NCBI GenBank assembly: GCA_963971405.1
Contig: OZ020487.1
Coordinates: 24,475,371 to 24,539,370 of the forward strand
Source: Psococerastis gibbosa
Lineage: Eukaryota; Arthropoda; Insecta; Psocodea; Psocidae
DNA: 64,000 bases
Reading direction: 5' to 3'
In this document: positions 22,881-34,973 of the stretch, piece after piece
How positions within the stretch are numbered: position 1 is the first letter of the stretch
Layout of the letters: the number at the start of each line of letters is the position of its first letter
Made by a program: the position numbers and the translations under genes
The notes under the pieces: model-generated
The model's database searches: none
Told to the model about the DNA's origin: nothing
What the model saw: only the letters and a program-made list of their open reading frames with translations

Positions 22881-23744
22881 TTATTTTATATTCTTTAGAT
22901 CTTCTTCGCATATAATTTTTATTATTTTCGACTGTTCATTTTTACGGGCCAAAATGCCTCTGTTCCACCATACGTAAGACCAATTTGCGAGTTTACCTGC
23001 CTTTCTAGCGCGCCAATACAAATCCTTAAAATATGGGCTTAAGCTTTCTCCAACATAAATTCTTTCATTACCTACACCAGTTGTATTTGCATTTGTCACT
23101 AATTTATTCTTCTTACTGATTAACTCATCAGACAGCTTTCGCTTATTAAGTTTAGCAATAATGGTAGGTACTTTTTTCTTATTCATAGGGGGAATACGGT
23201 GCGCAACATCAATATCGTCTGGCGAAAGCCTCACTCCAAATTTTTCTGAGACTTTTATCACGATGTCTTCAACCCGTTCATCTTGAGTCACTGCAACTTC
23301 CCTATATTCGATCGTGTTTCTTCGAGAATACTGCTCTTGAGCCGCAAGTCGTGTACCCAAAGCTTTGATTTCCTTGTCCTTCTCAATCAGTTGGCTTTCT
23401 AAAGTGGTCACTTTTTCTTGAAGCAATAAGATTGTAGATAGTTTTGAGTTTATGTCGTCATACTTGTCGCTCATGAAACTTTGGCTATCTTCGACCCTCT
23501 TAAAATTTTGATTCATTTCCTCCTTGAAATCTTTGAACATAACTCGGAGTATTTGACCAATTCGTGAGTCCAAAAGGCAGGATTCACACTCCCACTGCTT
23601 TTTATCGCTCTGATTGGCGCAAACCTTATGGTACAATTTCTTGCATAGATTGCATTGGACAGTGTCAGAATCCCTGCCAATTTTCGTCAAGCACACACCA
23701 CAAGTCATGATGACCAGGACGTTTGAAGTGAAGTTCTCTCTCAA
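22881..23744 (-). CDS. LINE ORF1: PHD-finger, coiled-coil nucleic-acid chaperone
   Basis: 287 aa. Residues 15-56 form a complete C4HC3 PHD-type finger (C15/C18, C31/C34, H39/C42, C53/C56). Residues about 65-140 are heptad-like (coiled coil, probable trimerisation). From about 140 a conserved basic RRM-like/C-terminal region begins EQYSRRNTIEYR, typical of ORF1 proteins of CR1/Jockey-group LINEs, which bind the element RNA. The stop lies 47 bp before the ORF2 start, in a different frame. No internal damage seen. Confidence 0.88.
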   Translation of the reverse strand: MRENFTSNVLVIMTCGVCLTKIGRDSDTVQCNLCKKLYHKVCANQSDKKQWECESCLLDSRIGQILRVMFKDFKEEMNQNFKRVEDSQSFMSDKYDDINSKLSTILLLQEKVTTLESQLIEKDKEIKALGTRLAAQEQYSRRNTIEYREVAVTQDERVEDIVIKVSEKFGVRLSPDDIDVAHRIPPMNKKKVPTIIAKLNKRKLSDELISKKNKLVTNANTTGVGNERIYVGESLSPYFKDLYWRARKAGKLANWSYVWWNRGILARKNEQSKIIKIICEEDLKNIK

Positions 23745-23890
23745 GTGTGCGCCACTGGTATTAAAAACTCAGATAGCCAAGCAAACGCAGGTGAACAAGT
23801 TAAGAATCGCACGCAAGTCAACACTAGCTTCCCTGTACATTAAATATACTCGTTCCAGATCAGTAAATATCAATTAAATGTAAATAATAA

Positions 23891-24575
23891 GTTTGATCTC
23901 ACCCAGGTTTTTTTTGAGAATTGTTCATTAAAACTTAACTTAAAAACTGTGCATAATTTAAGAACTCAAAAATTACTATTTCTATTAGAAATCAATAAAA
24001 GTTTGTGGAGCTAACAGAACACATGTGAAGTCTTATCACTGCCATAGGCGCGTACTGAGTATTTCGTTTCTTTCCATTTCTAATCATGCAGTACAGCATG
24101 ACGAAAAATCGTAAGTTCTCCCTTAAACACTGATCTGACTGAAATCACAATCTTTCGAATAAGAAAATCAGATCAAGCGGCCAATCAATCCAAAATTTTA
24201 GCAGATAGAGCTGTGACGTCAACTCTCAATGGCTTCGTGTATCCGCCCCACGATGGATTTCTATACTATGAATTCGTCAACGGTCTAACTAGCCGTTCAT
24301 ATAGATAGATCTCCTTCTTTTTTGGGAGATAACTGGTAGCCATTTATTAACAAACAATATATATAATCTTCGCTATGAAAACAAATCACAGACTACGCGT
24401 GGGGTCGATGGTGTAACGGTTATTCAGCCCACAGCACTAACGCTTTACACATTATGATGAACAATTGCGAGGAATTTCAGCAGTGATATAACATTTTAAA
24501 ACTATTTTCTATAAGGATTTTATAATTTTATCTCAAAAGAGAACTGATTATTTTTGCAAAATATGGCGTTCTGTG
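23891..24575. other. LINE flank with a tRNA-like remnant
   Basis: GGGTCGATGGTGTAACGGTTA near 24401 resembles the 5' half of a tRNA or SINE head (A box), but no B box follows. Nothing else recognised before the 12.2-kb repeat starts. Confidence 0.4.
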
Positions 24576-25737
24576 ATTGTATCAATACTTCTTAAATAAA
24601 TATAGCAGGCCTAAAATATAATCAACTACTAAAGGCTGTGGCCAAAAACCTTGAGTCTGACTGGTTGATTGAGTCTAAGGTCAACGTAAAAAGAAAAATA
24701 GAAACATGAGAATTTATAGTATTTTTTTTCTTAATTTAAAGATATGCAATAGACTCTTCACTCTGTGGGTACCTGTATAATTACGACAGGGGTAAGGGTG
24801 ATGAGGCAACGGCGGTCAGCACACCAAGGTTTCGAGTATTTCGGAATTCATATGTACAAACTTTAACTTGATTTTCTGAAAACATTACCAAAAAAAATGC
24901 TTAAGAACCAACTATTGTATACGCCTACAATTTCAACAATTTGCCCCTGACATGAACTGCCGCTGAATCTAAAAATATGAATGTAAAATGCTTAAACCTT
25001 GCTGTTAAGCACCTGTGTTATGAAATTGCCTGCAGTGTAAAAGAACCGGTCCGAGTTTGCTCGAACATGCTTTCCAATTTATCAACATTAGTAGATAGAG
25101 AAAATGAGTAATTTCATGGTAAATAATTTTCCAGTGGTTAAATTTCCGATATCTCGGGGGGGGGGGGGGGTGTCCACCTGACGTCACTGAAGGTGACGTA
25201 AATTCTAGATAGGACAGACCAACCCATTACCACACAGCAATGGCAGGGCACGCAATGCATTTGGGCTTGAATTTACTTTCCTTTTCTTTTTACAAAAAAT
25301 TTTTTTTTGCACAAAACCCAATAGTTTTTTGGGAAAGCAACTTATCCGGTTTCGTTACTCAATTTAACACCTAAAACATGCCTGAAGGTAGAAATCATCG
25401 ATAGAAAGGTTTCGCAGAAAAATTATTTTTTAGTCATTTTTTATTAAAATTTAGTTATTTTTATTTTTTTACCCCCAGAAGCAACCTATCAAGGGGCAAG
25501 CGACCCCCCGCATTTTGTCAACATTACTAACGACTAAAATATATGAGAATTTAAAAGAAATCGTTGGAGCCGTTGGAGACAGACAGACAAACAGACAGAC
25601 ATTTCGTAAAAACCACTTTTTTTGGTTCCTGGGACCTGAAATCCGTTGAAATCTCGGAATCGAAAATTTCGACCATCACAAAGCTTTCCTTATACTACGT
25701 ATAAATTGGAAAGCAAAAATCTATAGACCTCCCGCTT

Positions 25738-26343
25738 TAAGCCGCTAAGCGACTTCGGTGGCAAGGTGGTAGCGAGCTTGTACTTGTACGAGTCTCCTAT
25801 ACACCTTGTAGTCGGAGCCCGGAGGCGTGTCGCAACTCGACACAAGTACCTACCTAATAGGTGACTTACTGACTTAGCAAAGGCGCCCATTCCATCGAAC
25901 GGCTAGGGCTATTTACAAAAACGGTGACGTGGTGGCAGACATTCAAGACTTAGGTGGCGTTTCCACCGACCTCGTATTGCAGAATGCAAATGACATTGAC
26001 GGAAATTAGAATTTTTCTTTTTATAGAAATCTATTAAAATGTTTGTACTTAACATATCCCATGACGCCATTTTTTAATTTTAGTTTGTTTGTGATTTTAC
26101 TGTATGATCATTGATCAATTTTAACTATGGCATAGAGGAAAATAAACATTTCCGTCAATTCTGCAATGCGAGGTCGGTAGAAACGCCACCTAATAAGTCT
26201 TGAATGTCTGCTACCACGTCACCGTTTTTGGAAATAGCCCTAGCCGGTCAATGGAATGGGCACCTTAGTGAAGTGGTTAATCGGATACATTCATTAAATT
26301 GTTTGTAGCCTATGTGATTTAACCGTTTTATAAGAAAAAAAAA
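25738..26343 (+). mobile_element. SINE family A interrupted by a foldback (copy 1)
   Basis: The 5' part 25738-25879 (GCCGCTAAGCGACTTCGG, TGGCAAGGTGG, AGTCGGAGCCC) and 3' part 26267-26343 (TAATCGGATACATTC, TTGTTTGTAGCC, A run) together match the intact SINE at 1870-2050. The 387-bp foldback sits between. Confidence 0.75.
25880..26266. mobile_element. 387-bp foldback element inside a SINE (copy 1)
   Basis: Ends AAGGCGCCCATTCCA and TGGAATGGGCACCTT. Arms of about 110 bp carry GGCTAGGGCTATT, ACGGTGACGTGG, GCAGACATTCAAGACTTA and GCCACC/GGTGGC, then GCAGAATG...; the central ~150 bp is AT-rich. It splits the SINE at 25738-26343. No coding capacity, so it is a MITE-like non-autonomous element of unknown superfamily. 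Confidence 0.85.
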
Positions 26344-28089
26344 GTAATAATGTACTGATGAAGGACATTTTATGAACCTAGTCGGCTTGGCCCGTTGGTC
26401 CCTTGCCAAGGATCCCATGGATGATTTATATTGTTTGTATTTTATTGCTTTAAATATTATTTATATTGTTTCCGTATGAAATTTTGGCCATTAGCAAAAT
26501 GGTATGCATCCTTGATCTGTTCCTCCTAAAATGGAAAATGTATTAGCCATAACCAGTAAAGGGAAAGAAGTAAAGCAATGAAGTTGCTCCATCTCGCTTG
26601 TAAACTAGGTACTAACCTCAATGAAATATACGGTAAAACAGTAGGCAGTAATTCAATTTTCCTCTGCTAGGCGCTGTGGTAGACAAACCATTTATCGGCG
26701 AAGGGTGGCAAACTCCCTCTTGTTACTTCCCCTGTGTACCATTTCATTTTCTAGAACATCCCTCAGATGGCAGGCTATGCTGATTCTCCGAAAGCAGATT
26801 TCACATTCATTCACTTGTCAAGTTTTCACTTCTCACCCTAATTATGAATCAAATAGTCAAATAAATACAGGCCTACCAAAAATATAAGTTGAACTTTGAA
26901 CTAGGGACTGAAGTCATAATATGTAAATGAATTACAGTGAAACTGAATGTTACAATTTACGAGGTCTGCGACTAGCCTTTACATTAACACACATACAAGT
27001 ATTACACACGTATTGTTAGTGCAGCACAGGCACAGCCTCAAAACCGTAGTCAGCGCACTGATGAAAAAGAAAGAAAGAAAGAAAAGAAATATATTTATCA
27101 TACAATACAAAATGAAATTAATTATACAACAAACCCACTAAGAAATTAACAATTTTCCTACTAAATATATATATGTATAAATTCCTCCGTGGGCACATCA
27201 ATCAAAACCTATGAAAGGTTTGTGTGATTGAAATTGTGATGTTTTAACATAAGAATTATCCTTTTACTTTTAGGGCGAGCGCGACCGAAATTACCGAGTT
27301 ACCAGAATCCGGACGCGGTCACCCTAAAAATTGTATTCTTTTATTCATAAATAGAAATATTTTTATATAACTTAAGTAATAATAATACATTTTGAAAAGT
27401 TTCTAGAAAATTACAGGAGGATAAAGTGCAATTGGCTAATAGATGAGACCTGACAACATTAAAAAAAGGGGCTGCGTTTTTTATATCAAAAGCGCGAGCC
27501 TATGGCACGGCCAATCGAACGCAGCTCGGCGCTTCGAGGCTCCCAGTTTGCTGGAGTACCTATATACAATTTGCCCTGTTTATTTAGTACTACGATGTTA
27601 GAGAATTAATTGGTGCTCTACTCTTAGTTCAGTGTGACCTCTCGTAAATAAGGATAGTTATTATTGTACTCTTACAATTATATTATAATAGTAATATTAT
27701 AGCCTAGCCCCTAGGAAGGCATTGTTAGGAAGTGTTATTGAAGTCCACATGTCATATATCGAAATGTAGAGGAGCATTTCTACTAATTTAATGAATATTT
27801 TTGACGATCAATATTTCCTGTGAAAATCTACTTTGTAAAACGAAACGCGTAGTGGGGGAACTCTGATTTGCACTTAAAAAGGTTTCATTTTTTTTCTTCA
27901 ATTTTTTAATATATTTACACAGGCTTTGTTCAGGGATATACCTATAATGGGCGGTATGCGTTATAGGGAAGTTGAAATGGCAGCAAATCCTACAATCTAA
28001 AGAGGAATTTATGGACAAGACTCACCCGTACGGTGAGATAATAATAATAAATTAATTATGACTTTTTGTTCTATTATACTACGCCAACA
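26344..28089. other. Repeat copy 1 interior, no supported gene
   Basis: The 27735-27880 part is a diverged relative of 60650-60800 (CATGTCATATAT..., AATGTAGAGGAG, AACGCGTAGTG). Small open frames are preserved between the two 12.2-kb copies only because the DNA itself is nearly identical. Same content at about 45679-47421. Confidence 0.5.
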
Positions 28090-28256
28090 TGGGGAGTTAG
28101 GGCTTAAAAGCCCTTCGCGTGCGCTCAACTAGAAAGACCCGGGACCTCCGAAGTATGGGCAGAAAATATAGCAAGTGCGGGACTCGAACCAACAAACTTT
28201 CGGTTGAAAACCCTAAGTCCGTCCCACTACTCCATGTATCCTGACTTCATCCTTTA
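28090..28256 (-). mobile_element. tRNA-derived SINE (family B)
   Basis: Minus strand: A box CATGGAGTAGTGG (28223-28235), then a perfect B box GGTTCGAGTCCC about 40 bp downstream (28179-28190), then a body with GCCCATACTTCGGAGGTCCC. The cloverleaf is not maintained, so this is not a tRNA gene. Copy 2 is at about 47422-47588. Confidence 0.78.
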
Positions 28257-30796
28257 TCCATGACATTATTTAATTTTGATCATACACTCAGCAAGATCAT
28301 TAAAACACGCGGTGATTGACTGACTAGCAATCTGGAAATTAAAAATAAACTTTCCAATCGATTAGTTTTTGCTTCATTGTGTCTACCAGTGTCAATATTA
28401 GGCATTGTAGCTTGAAAGTATGATGGCCCTTGTTTGCTAACCATACTGCATTAAACTCTAATGGGAAATTACTTCGTGACTTACCGTAACTTAAGAAACC
28501 ATGTTTCAACCCCTAGCTTTCAAGGGAAACTCACTCCTCTCATATTATATTGTCTTATTATTTAACTTGAAGTTTGATCGGTTTGATGGATGATGTATTT
28601 ACTTTTTATATATTAACGGTAATTCCATTTGCTGACTAGTTCGTTTAATGTTGAAACGGCAGTATGATTTTTGTTACTTGGCTGTAATACGAACAGTAGG
28701 CCTATATTGTTCTTTTTCTTCATTCATAATAATTCTAAATAATATTCATATATTAATTATTAAATATGAATTATGAATTTCTACTACAGTCTACCAATAT
28801 AGCCCAATAGTGGAACTAGCATTGAATGCCTATTAATGGATCACAGCCCGCAGGTTTAAAAATTATGACTTACATTGCCCCCCCCCCAAAAAAAATAAAA
28901 TTTGTTGGCGTAGGTAGTAGTCTTCGACTTCTTATTAATTCGAATGCCCTTTCCATTTATTTGTTCCCGAACTTTGTTAAGTCAAACTAACGCCTAACGG
29001 TGCAATGTCAATGGCAAGCATGGCTCACCTTGTCCATTGGCGCATGTAGTCGGAGTCGATTGACAACGATGACGTGAATCCGTTTGCCATAAAATGGCCA
29101 AAAATACATTCGGAAACAATATCAATGATGTCCGAAAAACCGATGGGGTCATTGGCAGGGCAAGATTCAATGGGCCACTACAAGTAGGCCTGACTCGTAT
29201 CTGTACTTGTAAAGTCATGTCTTTGCCTGTTTCATTGCGTCAATGGTAAGCTTGCCTCAGCTTGTCCATTATCGCTTGTAGCCGGTGTAGGTAGCCAAAA
29301 ATTCATATGGAAACAATATAAATAATGTCCGAAATCCATGGGGTGGTTGGCATTGGACAAGGGACCTATGGGCCACTATAAGGTCCATAAAAAGTCCTTC
29401 AAAACCGAAACAAGGAGGCCTACTAAAATGTCCCTCAAATCTTATTTCCAAATTCCAATGCCAAATATTCGATATGGAACTGCCACGCTAGCTGCTGTAA
29501 GATCGAAATTGAAAAAGAACAAAATAAGGGAGTTTTAAACGAAATGGGAATATTTCAAATAAGGTTTGTTCTATTTCGAGTTGATTATTTAAATCACCAT
29601 GTACGAGTAAATCAAACAAAAATTTTCCCCTGAAGGGATTTATTGTATCTGCCGGCTGAAAAGTCTTAAAATTCTAATAATTGCATCAGTTGTCGAATAG
29701 TGAATAAAAATTAACCAACTTATTAGAATTGGGGAATATTTTTAATTAGAATATTGATCTTGATGGTTGGCTGGCCAAAACTATATGGCTCCATCCCAAA
29801 ATTAAATTCCACCCCATGATGACTTTCGAGCTCAACCCCAAATCCCAATAAAAAACAAAAATATGTGTATAATTCCATTAAGTAATTGTTGCAGAATTAA
29901 CACAAACTCAAGGGAGCAGAGCGAGTGTTAAGTACAACCTTTGTTAAGCAATGCTGAGCATAAAACACTAAAGCACTGGAGGTGCAGGGGGCGGGAGGGG
30001 GGGGGGTGTTTGAAGTTTGAACGGCTGACGGCTCTTTCCTGTTAGCTGACCTCCAATGCTGAGTCACAAACTCTACCATTAATCAAAATGCTCATATTTT
30101 CGTTAAGTAATTACCTATAAGCCTATAAGTTTCCCTTATTGATTGTTTAGTTTCGTTTAGTTTAGTAGATTCGTTTTTCCGTGATTACGAATTATACAAA
30201 ATGTCTTTTCGCAGTGTTCCAGATCAACAATGTCACAATGCGGAATTTCTACGCCATAGGATTAATGAGCCATCCGTATAGCTTGTGGCTTCTTGTTGGA
30301 ATCTCTGACTTACAGCAACTTGTCAAAGTCAATTATCTGGACAATGTGCATCCTGCTGCTGTATTGTTAGCTAACCTGAATAACCGTTTACATGATAGAA
30401 GTATTAGAGACTGCCAAAAACTGTCAAATTCAACAAACGCTAGCACGATTAATCAGTGGTGTAACGGTAGGTTGTTGAAGGGGGGTGGTGTTACATTGCC
30501 CCCTCCCCATTTTCGTAAAAATGTAAAAAAGGGGGAACGACCTCATTCGTATGCAGCTTTTAAATTAGGGGACATGACCTTATTGTCCCTTTAACAGGCA
30601 CCGAGAGTTCGGGAGGCCTAAAGGGTATTTTTTTTATAGTTTTTTTATTTAATTGGCTAAATGACTGTAAGGTTTACAAATACAAAATCCGTAAAAATAA
30701 AAAATAAAATAAAAATCGGTAGGTGCAAATTGAAAATTAATTAAACAGAAAAAAGTATAATAAATAAATATTGACTTTTTTCGTAGGGCTATAAAG
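28257..30796. other. Repeat copy 1 interior, no supported gene
   Basis: The 28990-29450 part holds an imperfect internal duplication (CAATGGCAAGC...TTGTCCATT, GGAAACAATAT, GGGCCACTA repeated about 240 bp apart). The 137-aa frame at 30181-30594 runs into G-run repeat sequence and has no known domain. Same content at about 47588-50127. Confidence 0.5.
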
Positions 30797-30804
30797 CCCT
30801 CGCT

Positions 30805-31137
30805 CAGAGGCGGACGCAGCGACCGGCACTGCGGGCAATTGCCCCCTCCCCCACCTCCCCCTTTGGACAGCAGTTATATTCTTTACCTCTAAAATCTAAG
30901 TGATTACTGCACTCAAAATGCGCAAAACCTCACTATTTCAGTCCTATTTTTCTAAAGTTATCTCCCGGGGGAGACCCCCCCCCCCCTTGTCCACAAATTT
31001 ATTGGTTCTTTGTAATATATATAAGACTTATTGCTCTCAAAGTGCGTAAAACCTCACCATTTCAGTCCTATTTTTCAAACCATTTCTCCCGAGGGGACAA
31101 GTGTCTCCCCCTTTTATGAGGTCTGGGACCGCCTCTG
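30805..31137. mobile_element. hAT-type MITE (copy 1)
   Basis: Starts CAGAGGCGGACGCAG and ends GGGACCGCCTCTG; flanks CCCTCGCT (30797-30804) and CCCTCTCT (31138-31145) match 7 of 8. Contains two tandem GCGTAAAACCTCAC...TTTCAGTCCTATTTTTC modules, one with a C run whose length differs by one from the second copy. Confidence 0.82.
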
Positions 31138-31466
31138 CCCTCTCTTACACCCAGTCCTGGATTTATAAATAGGCCGTATAGTCCGTGGCCTAGGGGAGAC
31201 AGATTTCAGAGGATAAAAGTGAAACACGATGATATTATAGATGATTCTGCAATTGAAATGGCTCGTCAAAAATTGTATATCTTGTTTCTTTTTTACACTC
31301 TCTTTCTTAATGACTAACTCATTAGTTTTTTTAAATAACAATTTTCCATTTTCCTTTACTACAAATGGAAAATTATTATTTTATAATGGTACGTACATGG
31401 AGCGGCGGAAATAAAGTGGCCTACACTCATAAAAAATATAAACCCGGCACTACTTACACCCAATTA

Positions 31467-31592
31467 GAAAGGTCTAGGACCACCTGCTTTACATGCCCTC
31501 CGAAGCATGGCCAGAAAATGTAGCTAGTGTAGGACTCGACCCAACAACCGGGTGAAAGTTGGAGTCTGTACCACTACTCTGCGTGTCCTGAC
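31467..31592 (-). mobile_element. tRNA-derived SINE (family B), diverged
   Basis: Minus strand: A box GCAGAGTAGTGG (31572-31583), B box GGGTCGAGTCC (31532-31542), same body word GGCCATGCTTCGGAGG. Copy 2 is at about 50797-50922. Confidence 0.75.
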
Positions 31593-32903
31593 TAAAAATA
31601 GGCCTTAAATAGTGGTGTTTAACGCATTTTGAGGAACGTTTAGATTTTACAGGTGAAGTATATTGCTGTAAACAAGGGGGCCACCCCCGGGAAAGTTTTC
31701 GTTAAAATATAGGCCTGAAATGGTGGCGTTGGGGTGAAGCTCATTCATATCCCCGACAAATCTGGCCGACTTCTGAACAGAGCTGTGGTTAAGACAGAAG
31801 ATCGTCCACTGGTTCTGCTGAGTTGTCTGGCGTTTATTTCAATTTTGATTGAAAAAAGTATTGTGTTGTAGCCACTTGACATAGCATAAATCTGACAACC
31901 ATTAAAATGGGAAATTTCCCTGGATTTTTATAATGACTACAACGGAATTGATGCATTCAGGGATATAAATTTCCAATAAGTGTAACCGTTTTCACGGAAA
32001 AATCGGCTTAAGTTAAATCCCAGCAGAAGTTCTCCCGGAAAGTGGAAAATACAAGTAGACTTACAAACGTTAATTCTCCATTCGGGATTCAATGATGAGA
32101 AGAATTCTGTTTGGAAAATACTCAAGAGCAGTTATAAATAAAAAGAAAACTCTCCGCTTTTTCTCGATTAGAATCGATCAAGATTTTAAATGAATTTTAT
32201 TTATCGAAGAAAAGAATAAAACTCCCATTTCTTTTGCTGAGAATTATAGACAAATTCAAAAGGTCTTTTGTTAAATTTAATACGGTTTCGTTGTCGTGAA
32301 GAGCGAAGAGCTATGTGAAGAAGAATTTCAGACAATTTTATCGGTATATGAGTTGGAGGGAAGAAAACATAAAAAATGTTTTTATTTGATTGGGCCTATA
32401 ATTTGACAAGTTAATAGGAGCGTGAGTACTAAGCCTATACTGTGGTAATTGGGCAAAATCCAAGGCCGCAGCTGTGAGGGGAGAGAGGAGTTTGAGTATT
32501 CAATCCCCCCCCCCCCCCCAAAGTGAACACAAAAAATGCATAGGACTAATGCAATACAATATGCGCTTGTGTATGATCATTTTTTCCTGGATATAGCCAT
32601 CATGTGCTCCAAAACTATCTACACCGCTAACTAACTTGTTTTTGGCGGCCCGGCGCCAAAGTTTCCAATAGCTGGAATGGAATCAATCGATACGGTAATC
32701 GATTCTTGAAATCATACTATTTCAAATTTCCCTCTAAAGAAAATACCCCACTGAGAAGTAACACCTATTATTGTGTTCGTCTGTTAAATCTTAACTTCAC
32801 AGAATTGTAGAAATTGTAGAAACTCTTCTCATCTATATTTTCAAACATTTTCCACCGGGAGAGACCCTCGGACCCCCTTTTTCGCGACATATCAACGGGT
32901 CTT
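31593..32903. other. Repeat copy 1 interior, no supported gene
   Basis: Scattered GCGTAAAACC-type hAT debris (31594-31740, 32830-32890) and AT-rich unique sequence. Same content at +19330. Confidence 0.5.
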
Positions 32904-33254
32904 CAAGGCCGTAGCCAGAATTTTTTTCGGGTGGGGGGGGGGGGGGTTTCAGAAATTTCATTGGATATTACATATAGTGGTTTTTATTTTTTTATTTTTC
33001 CTCTCAAAATCCAAAATCCGTTTCTATCTAGTATCAAGCCATTTCAATTCGGGGGGGGGGGGGGGGGGGGGGTTACGGCCATGTGTGTCTTTGTCGGGAA
33101 AATGGAAGCATCTCTGCTGTCTAAATGCGTAAAACCCATTATTAATATTTTTTAAAGAATTCCTGTGCAACCTTAGGGCAGCAAAAATAATAATCAGGTT
33201 TTGTGGATGCAGGTTCAACCCCTCAGGGAAAAAATCCTGGCTACGGCCTACCTG
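32904..33254. mobile_element. Probable hAT-type element (copy 1)
   Basis: Ends CAAGGCCGTAGCCAGAATT and TCCTGGCTACGGCCTACCTG, the same TIR type as 13302-13772; flanks match only 5 of 8, so boundaries are uncertain. Contains long G runs; the flanking chance ORFs are poly-G/poly-P artefacts. Copy 2 is at about 52234-52584. Confidence 0.6.
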
Positions 33255-34642
33255 CTGTACTTGCCTTATGAGCAGGGCTATGCAGTGCTATAAGAGGGGA
33301 TAAAGCGACCTCTTCAGATGCCGAAGCTCCCAGGTATAAGTGCCAAAAAGCCGGGCGTGAATTAATATTTGTTTGGCAGCGAAAACAATATTCCAATTTT
33401 ATCGCGGCTAAGTAAGTGACGGGGTGCCATTTTCAAGACTTGCTTCACTCTGAAAAAATCCACCTCACGACCCTGCGTATGAGCCTGAAGTTGGAATAAG
33501 ACATAAAATAAATCATTATATATAATACATACCTCTTTTTAGATAAAACCCTTGACTTGTTTAAAATATGCGAACAAGAGTCAATTAAAATGAAAAAATC
33601 ATCGGGAGGACATTAAATACAATTTTTTTAGTTACAGCTATACGGCAGACGTTTTATGGTGAAAATTTACAGTTGTAAAACAATTGTCAGCTTCTACATT
33701 GAAAATTTGCACCTAGACCTAAATCTTTCTCCTACCCCGCCCTCAACCGGCCCTTGAATGAAATATGAAAGAGTAATCCGTTAATTTCGTCCCAAGTATA
33801 TAAGCATACTGCACGTTCCAAATAAATTGCCATGAACATTCTGAACTGCTCCCCTGCAGCCTATATAGCAGCACTGCATTACCATGACAAGAGTGGTCTG
33901 GTAATTTAAGCATTTGTCGCTGATTTGTTTAACAAATGGAATAACAGAGTTGCCTTTTGCTGAATTAGCATGCTCCTTTGGGAATCGACATTGTTTCCGC
34001 GCCATATGCTGTAGCGTTGTTGACTGCTGTGTTTTCAGTTTGTTAATGCTCCAACACTGTATGCTTATGTTATCCCCTAGTGTTGATGTAATTGTATTGT
34101 GGGCCAAATCTGTTTCTATGAAGGTGGCTTCAACCATATACTGTATAATCCATTCTATTGCATTCTATTGCAGTTATTTGTGAAAGTTTCCATCAAATTC
34201 AAGCTGATCATATTGTTTTGGGGTAGCGTATATCATTGAGGAAAATTGAGGCAACAAAGTAAAAAAAAATGTCGGAGATTAGTTTGCTTCGGTCCTCGGA
34301 TGATCAATCAACGTATTAACTATATCAATATTTCTGAACACTATAACTATCGCTTAAAATAATTAACAAGCTGCTCTGAAACAAAAGGATACCGATCGTA
34401 ATTCAGAATGGATCCGTTAGCTCCACATAGCCTGCTCTGCCCACGAAAATATCAAATTCAATTCCCCCCCCCCCCCAAAATTCATCTATACAATGATCAA
34501 CTGTTATGTTCTAAAGAACATTTCTTTCCCAATTATAATTAATATATATTAATAATAATATATTGAAGACGCTAACTCCTCTCTGAGGGTAAGTAGGTAG
34601 TAAATTGAACAAGAGTATACCTACTAGGTACATTGAACATGA
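33255..34642. other. Repeat copy 1 interior, no supported gene
   Basis: The 118-aa minus frame (33781-34137) and its 89-aa plus-strand shadow have no recognisable motif. Same content at +19330. Confidence 0.45.
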
Positions 34643-34650
34643 GTACCTAC

Positions 34651-34973
34651 CAGAGGCGTAAACTTGGGGGGGGGACACTGTCCAACTTGCCCCCTCCAGC
34701 TCCTTTGGGGGGCCTTGCCCCCCCCCCCCCCCCCCACCTGCCTCGAGCATTGTAAGACGTGGTTCATACTTCATGGTCCCCTTCGCAGCAATATGAATAT
34801 AAGCAGTCCTTTTTTAGCTTTGTAAAATCTACATCTATACTTTACAACTATTAAAATGGGTAAAACCCTACTATTTTGCTCTTATATTTTCAATTTTTCC
34901 TTATCCTGCCTGATGATGTCATAAGGTCTACTTAGTTTTGCCCCCGCCATCATTCTAAAACTTAACGCCTCTG
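34651..34973. mobile_element. hAT-type element (copy 1)
   Basis: Ends CAGAGGCGTAAACTTGGGG and AAAACTTAACGCCTCTG; flanks GTACCTAC and GTATATAA match 5 of 8. Related to 62385-62707 and 16366-16655 (shared GACGTGGTTCAT, GTTTTGCCCCCGCCAT). Copy 2 is at 53981-54303. Further GCGTAAAACC modules continue to about 35466, ending GATCCGCGCCTG, a second hAT terminus. Confidence 0.65.

Larger units (their letters stand above)
19667..23890 (-). mobile_element. Full-length CR1/Jockey-group LINE
   Basis: Contains both ORFs plus a ~200-bp 3' UTR ending in a short (TTTAC)n-type tail (plus-strand 19667-19690), a microsatellite 3' end typical of CR1-like elements rather than a poly(A). The 5' UTR is about 150 bp; the 5' boundary near 23.89 kb is a guess and no target-site duplication was identified. 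Confidence 0.8.

Noticed and set aside
24401..24425. tRNA 5' half
   Set aside because: No B box or 3' half follows; at most a decayed SINE head.
28179..28240. tRNA gene suggested by a perfect B box and A box
   Set aside because: No acceptor stem or cloverleaf pairing. The diverged relative at 31467-31592 shares a non-tRNA body, so it is a SINE.
30181..30594. 137-aa frame present in both 12.2-kb copies (also 49512-49925)
   Set aside because: Conservation is trivial because the copies are nearly identical DNA. It runs into G-run hAT-like sequence and has no recognisable domain.
33781..34137. 118-aa minus-strand frame, also in copy 2
   Set aside because: Overlapped by an equally open plus-strand frame; no motif and no independent conservation.
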